64,000 bases of DNA from Methylophilus rhizosphaerae (GCF_900100975.1 NZ_FNFX01000003.1:466640-530639); one strand, 5' to 3'; positions 37,114 through 46,503 are shown, counted from the stretch's first letter. Program-made: numbers and translations. Notes: generated by a model not told the origin, from the sequence alone.

Positions 37114-37842
37114 ATGCTAAAACTCGGTGTCAATATCGACCATGTCGCCACTATCCGCCAGGCGCGTGGCACCAAATACCCCAGCGTAGTGCAAGCCGCC
37201 TTGCGTGCCGAGCAGTCCGGTGCGGACAGCATTACCTTGCATTTGCGAGAAGATCGCCGCCATATGCAGGATGCGGATATTTTTGCCTTGCGACCTCTGC
37301 TGCAAACCAAGATGAACCTGGAATGTGCCGTTACAGACGAGATGCTGGATATCGCAATCCAGGTCAAGCCACAGGATGTGTGCCTGGTACCAGAGCGCCG
37401 CGAGGAGCGTACCACCGAAGGTGGCCTGGATGTGCTGGCACAATATGCAAAAGTGGAACATGCCGTGAAAAAGCTGTCTGACCAAGGCATACGCGTTTCA
37501 CTGTTTATTGCGCCGGACCTGGCACAGATTGATGCTGCGGCAAAGATTGGCGCACCCGTGATTGAAATCCACACCGGCACGTTTGCCGATGCCGGAACTG
37601 AAAAGGCGCAGGCAGAAGAATTAAGCCGTATCCAGACTGCGCTTAAACACGCTGAAACTGCCGGGCTGGTAGTGAATGCCGGCCATGGCTTGCATTATCA
37701 CAATGTGCATCATATTGCACGCTTGCCGGGATTTGAAGAGTTGAATATCGGCCATGCGATTGTGGCACATGCCTTGTTTGTCGGCTGGGATAATGCAGTG
37801 CGTGAAATGAAAGCCCTGATGAAAGAGTTTTCACCGAAGTAA
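37114..37842 (+). CDS. pdxJ: Pyridoxine 5'-phosphate synthase
   Basis: A 242-residue TIM-barrel enzyme that condenses 1-deoxyxylulose 5-phosphate with aminoacetone phosphate to make pyridoxine 5'-phosphate. Signatures are [20 protein letters not shown] (3-22), [30 protein letters not shown] and [12 protein letters not shown]. It is paired with acpS, 54 bases downstream, as in many proteobacteria. Confidence 0.97.
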   Translation: MLKLGVNIDHVATIRQARGTKYPSVVQAALRAEQSGADSITLHLREDRRHMQDADIFALRPLLQTKMNLECAVTDEMLDIAIQVKPQDVCLVPERREERTTEGGLDVLAQYAKVEHAVKKLSDQGIRVSLFIAPDLAQIDAAAKIGAPVIEIHTGTFADAGTEKAQAEELSRIQTALKHAETAGLVVNAGHGLHYHNVHHIARLPGFEELNIGHAIVAHALFVGWDNAVREMKALMKEFSPK

Positions 37843-37896
37843 CCGATTGAACATGCATAATCACGGCAGCAGGCAGGCTTTTTACGAGGTGATGAC

Positions 37897-38283
37897 ATGA
37901 TTTACGGCATAGGTACGGATATTGTAGAAGTCGAACGCATCCAGTCTTCACTGGATCAGTTTGGCGAACCATTTGCCAAGCGTATTCTGGCAGAAGCCGA
38001 GTGGGCGGATTACCAGGCCAGCCAGCTAAAGGCGCGTTTTCTGGCCAAGCGCTTTGCTGCCAAGGAAGCTTTTGCCAAAGCCATAGGCACAGGTATCCGC
38101 GGTGAGGTCAGCTTCCAGAACATCACTGTCACGCACGACGCCTTGGGCCGCCCCTTGCTGCAATTGGCTCCCACCTTGCAGGCCTTTCTCAAACAGCATC
38201 ATATCCACCAGTCGCATATCAGCATCAGTGATGAGAAAAATCTTGCGCTGGCTTATGTGGTGCTGGAAACGGCTGCGACTTGA
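37897..38283 (+). CDS. acpS: Holo-[acyl-carrier-protein] synthase
   Basis: A 128-residue phosphopantetheinyl transferase that activates acyl carrier protein. IYGIGTDIVEVERI (2-15) provides the metal-binding Asp, and FLAKRFAAKEAFAKAIGTGI (about 48-67) the Glu and CoA site. A GAGGTGATG Shine-Dalgarno region precedes the ATG. It ends the lepA-acpS series; the next gene is convergent. Confidence 0.96.
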   Translation: MIYGIGTDIVEVERIQSSLDQFGEPFAKRILAEAEWADYQASQLKARFLAKRFAAKEAFAKAIGTGIRGEVSFQNITVTHDALGRPLLQLAPTLQAFLKQHHIHQSHISISDEKNLALAYVVLETAAT

Positions 38284-38293
38284 TGCAGTCAAT

Positions 38294-39226
38294 TTAAGTT
38301 TTAATATCTGTCTTCCTTGAGTTTGCTGATTCAACATTCTTGATGCCGCTTGGCACATGTCCGGTTGCAACATGCTGCCTGGCTGACTCACAATGCTTGC
38401 GCTGATCGTCGAAGAAGATATCCGCTGCAAATGCTTTCAGGAAAGGACCTTTTTCCAGGCCACCCAGGAAGATTGCCTCATCAATCCGAATATTCCAGGC
38501 ACGTAATGTCCTGATCGCACGTTCGTGTGCGGGTGCGCCGCGCGCTGTCACTAAGGCGGTGCGGATGGGAGAGGTTTCAGCGGTGAACTGCGATTGAATC
38601 AGATGCAGCATTTCCAGGAAAGGTTTAAATGGGCCACCGGTTAATGGCGTTTTCGCCGCTGCGATTTCGTTTTGCGTGAACGCATCCAGGCCTTGTTCCT
38701 GGTAGATACGTTCGGCTTCGTCTGAAAATAAAACCGCATCTCCGTCAAATGCAATGCGCAGGTCGCCCCCGCTATTTGCCGAAACCGTGGAGGGCAGGAT
38801 AGTCGCGGCTGCAATGCCTTCGTTCAGGGCCTGTGTTACGTCATCAGCATCTGCCGATAAAAACAGGTGTGCGCCAAATGCACTGGCATACGGTTGGGTG
38901 CTGCGGCCTTGGGTAAACGCTGCACGGCTGATTTCCAGGCCATGATGCTGGATGGCGTTAAATACACGCAAACCGGTATCCGCGCTATTACGGGAAAGCA
39001 GAATCACCTGCACTAACGGTTCAGCACGCTGGTCGTTAAGGTTGAGCAGTTTTTTGACCAGGTTATAAGCAATACCGGGTGCCAAAGGCGTTTCTTCATT
39101 GGCGATCTGGTATTGGTGATAGGCTTCTACGCCTTGCTCTTCATACACGTTATGGCTGTCTGTCAGGTCAAACAGGGCACGCGATGAGATGGCAACAACG
39201 AGCGGTTGGGTTTGTTTTGATTGCAT
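38294..39226 (-). CDS. Cytosolic 5'-nucleotidase (PF06189 type)
   Basis: A 310-residue HAD-like nucleotidase related to cytosolic 5'-nucleotidase I. LVVAISSRALFDL near the start, VILLSRNSADTGLRVFNAI and RIAFDGDAVLFSDEAE carry the family's phosphatase motifs, including the Asp-containing DGDAV. It probably dephosphorylates nucleoside monophosphates; specificity is unknown. It is divergent from tcdA and convergent with acpS. Confidence 0.85.
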   Translation of the reverse strand: MQSKQTQPLVVAISSRALFDLTDSHNVYEEQGVEAYHQYQIANEETPLAPGIAYNLVKKLLNLNDQRAEPLVQVILLSRNSADTGLRVFNAIQHHGLEISRAAFTQGRSTQPYASAFGAHLFLSADADDVTQALNEGIAAATILPSTVSANSGGDLRIAFDGDAVLFSDEAERIYQEQGLDAFTQNEIAAAKTPLTGGPFKPFLEMLHLIQSQFTAETSPIRTALVTARGAPAHERAIRTLRAWNIRIDEAIFLGGLEKGPFLKAFAADIFFDDQRKHCESARQHVATGHVPSGIKNVESANSRKTDIKT

Positions 39227-39335
39227 TCGGCTATGCTACCTTATGTGATGAGTGTTTTGACGCTTTCCACTATTCATTTACGCAGAACTTTCCATGTTGC
39301 TTTTAAATCAACCAAATTTTGATATATTCCCAGGC

Positions 39336-40115
39336 ATGACAACAGAGATTGATATTGAACGTCGTTTTTCCGGTGTGCGCCGTTTGTATGGTGAGCAGGG
39401 GCTGGCATGGTTACAAAATGCCCATGTGCTGGTGATCGGCATTGGTGGGGTTGGTTCCTGGACGGTGGAAGCGCTTGCACGTAATGCGGTCGGGCAGTTA
39501 ACCCTGGTGGATCTGGACAATATTGCCGAATCCAATATCAACCGGCAGATTCATGCGCTGGATAAGAATATCGGCAAAGCCAAGGTGACGGCGATGCATG
39601 AGCGCATTGCGCAGATTAACCCGCTATGCCGGGTGGTGGAAGTCGAGGACTTTATCACCGCTGACAATATGGCGGCCATCTTGCAGGTGAGACCCGATAT
39701 TGTGGTGGATTGCATGGATGACACCAAGGCAAAAATCGCATTGGCGGCCTGGTGCAAACAACAAGGGTTACCGCTGGTCATAGTGGGAAGTGCGGGTGGC
39801 AAGCTGGATGCCACACGTATCCGCCTGGCAGACCTGGCGCAGGTACACGGCGACCGCATGCTGGCAAAAATCCGCAACCAGTTGCGACGCGATCATGGGT
39901 TTCCCAAAGCCAGTGATGTGAAAAAGTCGGCTAAATTTGGTATCACTGCGGTGTATTCCGATGAGCCAGTGGAAAAACCGGTGGAAGCGTGTGACACGGA
40001 TGCCGGCCTGACCGGTCTGCATTGTGCCGGTTATGGCTCCAGTATTTGCGTCACTGCCAGTTTTGGTTTTATTGCTGCCCAGCATGCCCTGCAACAACTG
40101 CTGCTTCCCCGCTGA
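39336..40115 (+). CDS. tcdA: tRNA threonylcarbamoyladenosine dehydratase (CsdL/TcdA)
   Basis: A 259-residue E1-like enzyme that dehydrates t6A37 to cyclic ct6A in tRNA. The ATP-binding loop IGIGGVGSWTVEALARNAVG (about 35-54) and the adenylation residues in DLDNIAESNINRQIHAL are clear, as is the acceptor-side DCMDDTKAK. ATG 39336 gives a normal start (MTTEIDIERRFSGVRRLYG); TTG 39294 would add 14 residues. It is monocistronic, about 230 bases before fbp. Confidence 0.92.
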   Translation: MTTEIDIERRFSGVRRLYGEQGLAWLQNAHVLVIGIGGVGSWTVEALARNAVGQLTLVDLDNIAESNINRQIHALDKNIGKAKVTAMHERIAQINPLCRVVEVEDFITADNMAAILQVRPDIVVDCMDDTKAKIALAAWCKQQGLPLVIVGSAGGKLDATRIRLADLAQVHGDRMLAKIRNQLRRDHGFPKASDVKKSAKFGITAVYSDEPVEKPVEACDTDAGLTGLHCAGYGSSICVTASFGFIAAQHALQQLLLPR

Positions 40116-40162
40116 TCTTTCATTATGCATGCTGACATCATACTGACGTCTGCGTGTCACAA

Positions 40163-40288
40163 GATTGTTGAACAATCCTGCCGTTACAACGTCTAGTAGA
40201 AAACAGGCACAGACATTGCATGTAAACTGAGGGTTCAGGATTAAATGCGGGTATTTTCAGCCTGTGCTGATGCGTTTGAATCAAACGC
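40163..40288. promoter_or_regulatory. Two perfect dyads upstream of fbp
   Basis: GATTGTT-G-AACAATC (40163-40177) and GCGTTTGA-A-TCAAACGC (40272-40288) are perfect inverted repeats, the second with 8-bp arms. Both lie in the 229-base gap before fbp, whose ATG is at 40345. They look like operator sites, but no regulator can be named. Confidence 0.45.
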
Positions 40289-40344
40289 GCCTCAGTTAAA
40301 GTTTCTTGCTGCCAGTGTTGTTTCATCGATCAAGGGTATTTGTC

Positions 40345-41322
40345 ATGCAATTGGACGTATTTCTGAAACAGGTGTCACTCAACCATGCCCTGAATGTGCT
40401 GATCTGGCATCTGGCCCAGGCGGGCATTGAGATTGCCGAGCTGGTCAGGCAGGGCGCCTTGCAAGGCGTTACCGAGAAAACGGCCAGCACCAATGTGCAG
40501 GGAGAAACCCAGATGCAACTGGATATTCGCAGCCATGAACTGGCGCTGGCGCAGCTGCGTGCTTCTGCGGTGGTCGCTGCGGTACTGTCCGAAGAGGCTG
40601 AATCGCCTGTGTTGTTTGAGACGGTTGATGCACCATTCCTGGTCAGCATGGACCCTTTGGATGGTTCTTCCAATCTGGCGATCAATGGGGTGGTTGGCAG
40701 TATTTTCTCCGTGTTGCCGAATACTGGTATAGCGACCCAGGGCGAGCAGGCCTTTTTACAGCCTGGGCAATTGCAGCGTGCCGCGGCCTATATCATGTAC
40801 GGCCCTGCCACTTTGCTAGTGCTGACTCTGGGCCAGGGGACGCATGTATTTACCCTGAATCACGACAGCCAGGCGTTTGAATTGACGCAGCAGAACCTGG
40901 CGGTGGCTGAAGAAACCTCGGAATTCGCCATCAATGCCAGTAACCAGCGTTACTGGCAGCCTGCGGTACAGCGGTATGTCAACGAGTGCCTGCAAGGTGC
41001 GGATGGCCTGCGCGGGCGTGATTACAATATGCGCTGGTGTGCCAGCATGGTAATGGATGTGCACCGCATCCTGACACGTGGCGGCGTGTTCCTTTACCCG
41101 CGGGACAGCAAGCAACCCGCCAGAGCCGGGCGTTTGCGCTTATTGTATGAAGCCAACCCGATGAGTTTGCTGGTAACGCAGGCGGGTGGCGCAAGCATAG
41201 AAGGTCTTGATGATATTCTGGCGTTACAGCCAACGGCCTGTCACCAGCGTGTCCCGGTATTGATGGGATCCACACAGGAAATCCGGCGCTTGCGTGAATA
41301 TCACCAGCAGGCACAAGCATAG
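40345..41322 (+). CDS. fbp: Fructose-1,6-bisphosphatase, class I
   Basis: A 325-residue enzyme that hydrolyses fructose 1,6-bisphosphate to fructose 6-phosphate. The metal-binding motif is DPLDGSSN (103-110). LSEEAE provides the other Glu ligands, and ARAGRLRLLYEANPMSLLVTQAGG is the C-terminal substrate site. The ATG at 40345 has an AAGGG Shine-Dalgarno; a longer TTG start is less likely. It is first in fbp-fba, with fba 9 bases downstream and tpiA after that. This arrangement carries triose phosphates towards hexose phosphate. Confidence 0.95.
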   Translation: MQLDVFLKQVSLNHALNVLIWHLAQAGIEIAELVRQGALQGVTEKTASTNVQGETQMQLDIRSHELALAQLRASAVVAAVLSEEAESPVLFETVDAPFLVSMDPLDGSSNLAINGVVGSIFSVLPNTGIATQGEQAFLQPGQLQRAAAYIMYGPATLLVLTLGQGTHVFTLNHDSQAFELTQQNLAVAEETSEFAINASNQRYWQPAVQRYVNECLQGADGLRGRDYNMRWCASMVMDVHRILTRGGVFLYPRDSKQPARAGRLRLLYEANPMSLLVTQAGGASIEGLDDILALQPTACHQRVPVLMGSTQEIRRLREYHQQAQA

Positions 41323-41331
41323 GAGTTTTGC

Positions 41332-42366
41332 ATGGCATTAATTTCTCTCAGGCAGTTACTCGACCACGCCGCTGAACACAGCTATGGTCTGCCGGCCTTC
41401 AATATCAATAATATGGAGCAGATCCTCTCCATCATGAAAGCAGCGAACGAAGTCGATAGCCCGGTGATTTTGCAGGCATCGGCCGGCGCGCGCGGTTATG
41501 CCGGAGAATCTTTCCTGCGTAAAATGGTGGAAGCGGCGATCGAGCAATATCCGCATATCCCGATCTGCATGCACCAGGATCATGGCGCCTCGCCCAAGGT
41601 GTGCCAGATGGCAATACGCAGCGGGTTTTCCAGCGTGATGATGGATGGTTCGCTACGGGAAGACGGTAAAACGCCTGCCAGTTATGATTACAACGTGGAG
41701 GTGACGCGTCGCGTAGTGGAGTTTGCGCATGCGGTCGGTGTGTCGGTAGAGGGCGAGCTGGGCGTACTAGGTTCGCTGGAAACGGGAATGGCCGGTGAAG
41801 AGGATGGCGTCGGGGCGGCAGGCAAATTGCATGAGTCGCAATTACTGACCGACCCGGACGAAGCAGCAGCGTTTGTTGAAGCGACCAAAGTCGATGCGCT
41901 GGCCATTGCGATTGGCACCAGCCACGGTGCGTATAAATTTACGCGCCCGCCGTCAGACGATACTTTATCCATTGACCGCATCCGCGAAATCCACGCCAAA
42001 ATCCCTAATACGCACTTGGTCATGCACGGCTCTTCCAGTGTGCCGCAATCCTTGCTGGAGCAGATCCGGCAGTATGGCGGCAATATCAAGGAAACCTATG
42101 GTGTACCTGTTTCGCAGATTGTGGAGGGCATCAAGAGTGGCGTGCGCAAGGTGAATATTGATACGGATATCCGCCTGGCAATGACGGCGGCGATTCGTGC
42201 TTATCTGGTTGAACACCCGGAAGAATTTGATCCGCGCAAATATTTCAAGGAGGCGATTACGGCGGCACAACAGCTCTGTAAAGAGCGGTTTGAAGCGTTT
42301 GGCAGCGCCGGGCAGGCAGGTAAGATTAAAGTCATTTCACTGGAAAAAATGGCGGCGATTTATTAA
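41332..42366 (+). CDS. fba: Fructose-bisphosphate aldolase, class II (Calvin-cycle subtype)
   Basis: A 344-residue zinc aldolase. The catalytic and metal residues lie in CMHQDHGAS (Asp83 and His84) and in GTSHGAYKF and VMHGSSSVP. The length and the [27 protein letters not shown] start fit the CbbA-type subgroup used for gluconeogenic or assimilatory flux. It follows fbp after 9 bases. A 124-base gap with a 12-bp palindrome (TGGCAATTGCCA, 42418-42429) separates it from tpiA copy 2. Confidence 0.95.
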   Translation: MALISLRQLLDHAAEHSYGLPAFNINNMEQILSIMKAANEVDSPVILQASAGARGYAGESFLRKMVEAAIEQYPHIPICMHQDHGASPKVCQMAIRSGFSSVMMDGSLREDGKTPASYDYNVEVTRRVVEFAHAVGVSVEGELGVLGSLETGMAGEEDGVGAAGKLHESQLLTDPDEAAAFVEATKVDALAIAIGTSHGAYKFTRPPSDDTLSIDRIREIHAKIPNTHLVMHGSSSVPQSLLEQIRQYGGNIKETYGVPVSQIVEGIKSGVRKVNIDTDIRLAMTAAIRAYLVEHPEEFDPRKYFKEAITAAQQLCKERFEAFGSAGQAGKIKVISLEKMAAIY

Positions 42367-42490
42367 AAAATGAGGGAACGCTTGCAAGATCGCGCTGCCA
42401 TAAAGAAATACTTTGTGTGGCAATTGCCATGTACTTGCTCACTCATACCTATAACAATCCATCGAGGGGCATGATAGAAAGGTCCACATC

Positions 42491-43318
42491 ATGCGTAAGA
42501 AATTAGTGATTGGTAACTGGAAGTTACACGGCAGCCTGCTGGAAAACCAGGCGCTGCTTAACCGGCTCAAGCAGGAGTTGCACGATATTGAAGGTGTTGA
42601 TGCGGCTGTCTGCCTGCCGTATGTTTATCTTTACCAGGCACAAGCTGCACTGCAGGATTCGACGATTGCCTGGGGTGCGCAAAATGTCAGCCAATTTACG
42701 GAAGGTGCTTATACTTCTTGTATCTCGGCACAGATGGTGGCCGAGTTTGGCTGCACCTATACCATTGTCGGCCATTCCGAACGCCGCGCGCTCAAACTGG
42801 AAAGTAACCAGGTCGCCACCAAGCGGTTATTGAATGCGTTGCATGCCGGGTTGACGCCGATTTTCTGTGTCGGCGAAACACTGGATGAACGCGATGGCGG
42901 CATGGCGGAGCTGATTGTACGCAACCAGATGCTCAATGTAGTGTACGGCCTGGATAGCCAGGCGTTTGCCCTGGCAAAAAAACTCAATATGGTGATTGCC
43001 TATGAGCCGGTCTGGGCGATCGGTACCGGTGAACATGCTTCGCCTGAGCAGGCGCAACGCATGCATGCCTTTATCCGCATGATGATCGCCGAGCGTGACC
43101 GTGAGTTTTCCGAGCAGATACGCATTGTTTATGGTGGCAGCATGGCCCCTCAAAATGCGGAAAGCCTGCTCAGCATGCCGGATATTGATGGCGGTCTGCT
43201 GGGCCGTGCGGCCCTGGTGGCAGAGGATTTTATTGATACCTGCCGCATTGCCTCGCATTGCTGGCAACAGCAACGGCAATTGCACGCGCAAGCGGCTGCG
43301 CCTGCAGTCATTGTGTGA
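42491..43318 (+). CDS. tpiA: Triosephosphate isomerase (copy 2)
   Basis: A 275-residue TIM barrel. Catalytic residues are Asn9 and Lys11 in GNWKLHG, His in IVGHSERR and Glu in AYEPVWAIGTG; YGGSMAPQN and GLLGRAAL form the phosphate site. It keeps the canonical Trp of the N-x-K loop, unlike copy 1 at 19433. It carries an extra Gln/Ala-rich C-terminal tail (CWQQQRQLHAQAAAPAVIV). The position after fbp-fba suggests that this copy serves sugar-phosphate assimilation. Confidence 0.94.
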   Translation: MRKKLVIGNWKLHGSLLENQALLNRLKQELHDIEGVDAAVCLPYVYLYQAQAALQDSTIAWGAQNVSQFTEGAYTSCISAQMVAEFGCTYTIVGHSERRALKLESNQVATKRLLNALHAGLTPIFCVGETLDERDGGMAELIVRNQMLNVVYGLDSQAFALAKKLNMVIAYEPVWAIGTGEHASPEQAQRMHAFIRMMIAERDREFSEQIRIVYGGSMAPQNAESLLSMPDIDGGLLGRAALVAEDFIDTCRIASHCWQQQRQLHAQAAAPAVIV

Positions 43319-43358
43319 GCCATATTGCCGCATAAACCCCTGTTTTTGCATCATGGTG

Positions 43359-43403
43359 ATGTCACAAAACTGTCACAAAAGGCCGCAGGCGAAGCGATAC
43401 AAT
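43359..43403 (+). promoter_or_regulatory. PHO box and promoter of ppk
   Basis: ATGTCAC-AAAA-CTGTCAC (43359-43376) consists of two 7-base PhoB half-sites (6/7 and 7/7) with the A-rich 4-base spacer. AAAA and a degenerate third unit continue the 11-bp register to 43387. Ten bases later is TACAAT (43398-43403) as -10. The predicted transcription start is about 43410, just before the ppk ATG at 43412. Confidence 0.75.
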
Positions 43404-43411
43404 AATGTCCT

Positions 43412-45457
43412 ATGAAAATAACCTCTCCCGCTTTGCTGGATCGCGACCTCAGTATCCTGAGTTTTAATGCCCGGGTATTATCCCTGGCACAACGTGACGA
43501 CTACCCGCTGCTCGAACGCCTGCGTTTTTTGTGCATCGTTTCCAATAATCTGGACGAGTTTTTTGAAGTGCGCATGCCCTTGCAGATGGAAGCACACCAG
43601 CAACGGGTAATGCACGGACCTGTCACGGCTAACAGCTGCGAGCAGATTGCCAGTATGGCGCATACACTGGTGGCAAAGCAGTACCAACTGTTTAATGATG
43701 CCCTGATGCCGGCGTTGGCGGAGCAAGGCGTGCACCTAGTATCCGGCGGGGTGAGAACGCCTGAGCAAACGACCTGGGTCGCCAATTATTTCAAGCGTGA
43801 AGTGCTGCCTTTTTTGATGCCGGTTTCGCTGGATCCTTCGCATCCTTTCCCGCAGGTGGCAAACAAGTCACTCAATTTTATCGTGCGCATCGCGATTGGC
43901 CATGAAGAGAAAATTGCCATCGTGCGTGTGCCACGTGTGGTGCCGCGCCTGGTGCAATTGCCACACGCCATCAGCAAAGGCCAGCAATGTTTTGTGTCAT
44001 TGACCAGTATCATCCGTGCCAATCTGCATGTGCTGTTTGATGGTGCCAGGATTCTGCATTTTTCGCAGTTTCGCGTCACGCGTAACAGTGACCTGGAGGT
44101 GGATGAAGATGATATGAGCAATTTGCGCATGGCCTTGCGCGAAGAGCTGGCGCATCGCCAGTATGGTGAAGCGGTACGTCTGGAGGTCACGCATGAATGT
44201 GATGATGCGCTGGCGGAGTTCCTGCTCAGGCAGTTCAATTTGCCGGCGCTGGCGCTGTATCGCGTCAATGGCCCGGTGAACCTGGGACGCCTGATTCAGT
44301 TGCCGGATATGGCAAAAGGGGATCATCTCAAGTTTGTGCCTTTCCAGCCGCAATGGCCGCAACATATCAATAAAAATATCCTGCTGCTGGCGCAAATGCG
44401 TGAGCGGGATTTACTGATCCACCAGCCTTTTGAAAGTTTTGAGGTCGTGATCCAGCTACTGGAAGAGGCGGTGAAAGATGAGTACGTGCTCGCCATCCGC
44501 ATGACGATTTACCGGACTGGCGCGGATCCGCGCATGCTGTTATTGCTGCAGGACGCCGTACGGCGAGGCAAGGAAGTATTGGTTGTCGTCGAACTGAAAG
44601 CGCGCTTTGATGAAGAGGCGAATATCAACTGGGCCGAGGCACTGGAAGCCACGGGTGCGCAAGTGGTGTATGGCGTGGTCGGCCTGAAAACGCATGCCAA
44701 GATGTTGCTGATCATGCGCCGTGAAGGCAAGGTGATCCATCGCTATGGCCATTTATCGACCGGTAACTACAACCCGAAAACGACCAAGATGTATACAGAC
44801 TGGAGCATGCTGACTGCCAATGCTGACCTGACCAGGGAAATGGAAGCGGTATTCCGCCACCTGACCAGTGAACTGCCCTTGCCACGCATGCGGCATTTGC
44901 TGGTGGCACCGTTTACCCTGCATGCCAGCATGATCCGGCAACTGGAAAAAGCCCAGCGCCTGGCCAGGCAAGGCAAACCGGCACGCGTGATTGCCAAGAT
45001 GAACGCCCTGACCGATGTCCCGCTGACTGAAGCCTTGATCAGGGCCGCGGCTGCCGGTGTGGAAATCGACCTGATTATCCGCGGTGCCTGCATCCTGCCG
45101 GTAGATTTACCTGCGATCAAAGGCCGCATTCGCGTCCGTTCCATTGTTGGCCGCCTGCTTGAGCATTCCCGCGTGTTCTATTTTGAACTGGATGGGCAGG
45201 TGCATATGTGGCTGTCGAGTGCAGACTGGATGAGCCGCAATATGGTGCGCCGCGTGGAACTGGCCTGGCCGGTTACCGATTCCGGGATGCAACAGCGCAT
45301 TATGCAGGAAGGTTTGCAGCTATACCTGGATGACAACCTGGATGGCTGGGCACTGGCCGAGCAAGGGGTGTACAAAGCCCTGCGCGAGTTGGCCCCCGAG
45401 GATGCGACATTGCAATCCTGCCAGCAGGTGTTGTTAACGCAATATCATTCTCTGTAA
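43412..45457 (+). CDS. ppk: Polyphosphate kinase 1
   Basis: A 681-residue PPK1 that polymerises the gamma-phosphate of ATP into polyphosphate. The N-terminal domain starts DRDLSILSFNARVL and has SNNLDEFFEVRM. The catalytic phospho-His is His447 in HRYGHLSTGNYN. MTIYRTGADP and DIDLIIRGACIL also match the family. The N-terminus is family-like, so ATG 43412 is right, yet no Shine-Dalgarno precedes it and the predicted transcript starts almost at the ATG. sixA follows after 8 bases. The PHO box implies induction by phosphate limitation. Confidence 0.96.
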   Translation: MKITSPALLDRDLSILSFNARVLSLAQRDDYPLLERLRFLCIVSNNLDEFFEVRMPLQMEAHQQRVMHGPVTANSCEQIASMAHTLVAKQYQLFNDALMPALAEQGVHLVSGGVRTPEQTTWVANYFKREVLPFLMPVSLDPSHPFPQVANKSLNFIVRIAIGHEEKIAIVRVPRVVPRLVQLPHAISKGQQCFVSLTSIIRANLHVLFDGARILHFSQFRVTRNSDLEVDEDDMSNLRMALREELAHRQYGEAVRLEVTHECDDALAEFLLRQFNLPALALYRVNGPVNLGRLIQLPDMAKGDHLKFVPFQPQWPQHINKNILLLAQMRERDLLIHQPFESFEVVIQLLEEAVKDEYVLAIRMTIYRTGADPRMLLLLQDAVRRGKEVLVVVELKARFDEEANINWAEALEATGAQVVYGVVGLKTHAKMLLIMRREGKVIHRYGHLSTGNYNPKTTKMYTDWSMLTANADLTREMEAVFRHLTSELPLPRMRHLLVAPFTLHASMIRQLEKAQRLARQGKPARVIAKMNALTDVPLTEALIRAAAAGVEIDLIIRGACILPVDLPAIKGRIRVRSIVGRLLEHSRVFYFELDGQVHMWLSSADWMSRNMVRRVELAWPVTDSGMQQRIMQEGLQLYLDDNLDGWALAEQGVYKALRELAPEDATLQSCQQVLLTQYHSL

Positions 45458-45465
45458 GGTTAGTC

Positions 45466-45930
45466 ATGCCGGTACGTAACCTGATTTTATGGCGTCATGC
45501 TGAAGCGGAAGTATTATTGCATGGGCAATCTGACCTTGAGCGCGCACTGACCAAAAAAGGGCACAAGCAGGCGAAGCAGATGGCAGCCTGGCTCAGGAAA
45601 TATCTGCCTAAACAAACGTATGTGATGACGAGCCCCGCTTTGCGTACGCGTGAAACGGTCGCTTATTGGGGGGGGGACTGGCAGGACGAAAACCGGCTGG
45701 CACCCGAACGCCCTTTGCCGCCGATTCTGCAATTATTGGCACAAAGCCCGTTTGAGCACATGATGCTGGTGGGGCACCAGCCATGGATAGGTGAGCTGGC
45801 GGCGCACTGCCTGGGTAGGGAAGATGAGCAATTGAGCATCAGGAAAGGTGCCGTCTGGTGGTTGTGCCTGCCAAAAGCGGGCCCACCATACAAGCTGTAC
45901 AGCGTGCAGGCACCCGATTTGGTGGAATAG
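45466..45930 (+). CDS. sixA: Phosphohistidine phosphatase SixA-type
   Basis: A 154-residue histidine phosphatase. The catalytic motif is ILWRHAEAE (His11). A second His in MMLVGHQPWIGEL and the Arg in TSPALRTRETVAYW complete the active site. SixA removes phosphate from phospho-His proteins such as phosphorelay or PTS components. Starting 8 bases after ppk, it is co-expressed with the enzyme whose mechanism uses phospho-His, though acting on PPK itself is only speculation. Confidence 0.85.
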   Translation: MPVRNLILWRHAEAEVLLHGQSDLERALTKKGHKQAKQMAAWLRKYLPKQTYVMTSPALRTRETVAYWGGDWQDENRLAPERPLPPILQLLAQSPFEHMMLVGHQPWIGELAAHCLGREDEQLSIRKGAVWWLCLPKAGPPYKLYSVQAPDLVE

Positions 45931-46005
45931 CTTCCCAATCTGTCAAAGTGAATCAGCCTGACGACGTGGCGTGCCAGGCTGATTTATTTAAAATGCATTC
46001 GCGTA

Positions 46006-46446
46006 TTATTTCTTTGGCCGGCCGGTCTTGATGATGGGCACGGCAATCACGGCAGCTTGCAAGGCGTTATCGTTCATGGCGGCCAGCAGCTTCAAGCCTG
46101 CGCGCAACAATTCGCTTTTCTTGACCGGTTTGCCCAGGGCCTCCAGGCGTTTTTTCAGGATGGCAATCTGGGCATACTCATCCTTGGGGATGGTGAAACT
46201 ATCACGTTCCATTTTGATTTTGGCGGTTTTTGGCTTGTCCGCAGGTGTGACAGGTTTGCTGACAGGTTTTGTTGCCGCTGCCGCCTTTTTAAGCGGGGCT
46301 GCAGCAGGTTTCTTCACCGCTGCCCTGGTGGCTGGGGCTTTGGCAACAGGCTTGGCCGCCACTGGTTTGCTGGCAGCAGGGGTTGCTGCTGTTGTCGTGG
46401 CGGGTTTGTTCTTTGCCGTAGTTTTGACGGCCGGTTTGGTGGACAT
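46006..46446 (-). CDS. Histone-H1-like protein with N-terminal Lys/Ala/Pro tail and C-terminal DNA-binding-like domain
   Basis: A 146-residue, very basic protein. Residues 1-75 or so are low-complexity Ala/Lys/Pro/Thr with repeated AAKPVA and KKPAAAP units, like bacterial H1-type and PhaM/AlgP-type tails. The C-terminal part (RDSFTIPKDEYAQIAILKKRLEALGKPVKKSELLRAGLKLL) resembles a conserved betaproteobacterial domain with ribbon-helix-helix-like helices. A KTGRPKK end contains an AT-hook-like GRP core. It probably binds DNA or polyanions. GAGGAG precedes the ATG. It is divergent from parA. Confidence 0.7.
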   Translation of the reverse strand: MSTKPAVKTTAKNKPATTTAATPAASKPVAAKPVAKAPATRAAVKKPAAAPLKKAAAATKPVSKPVTPADKPKTAKIKMERDSFTIPKDEYAQIAILKKRLEALGKPVKKSELLRAGLKLLAAMNDNALQAAVIAVPIIKTGRPKK

Positions 46447-46503
46447 TTCATTCTCCTCGGATTAGGTGTGAAAACAGTTTATACCGTTTTTTGTTTGCGT
46501 CAA

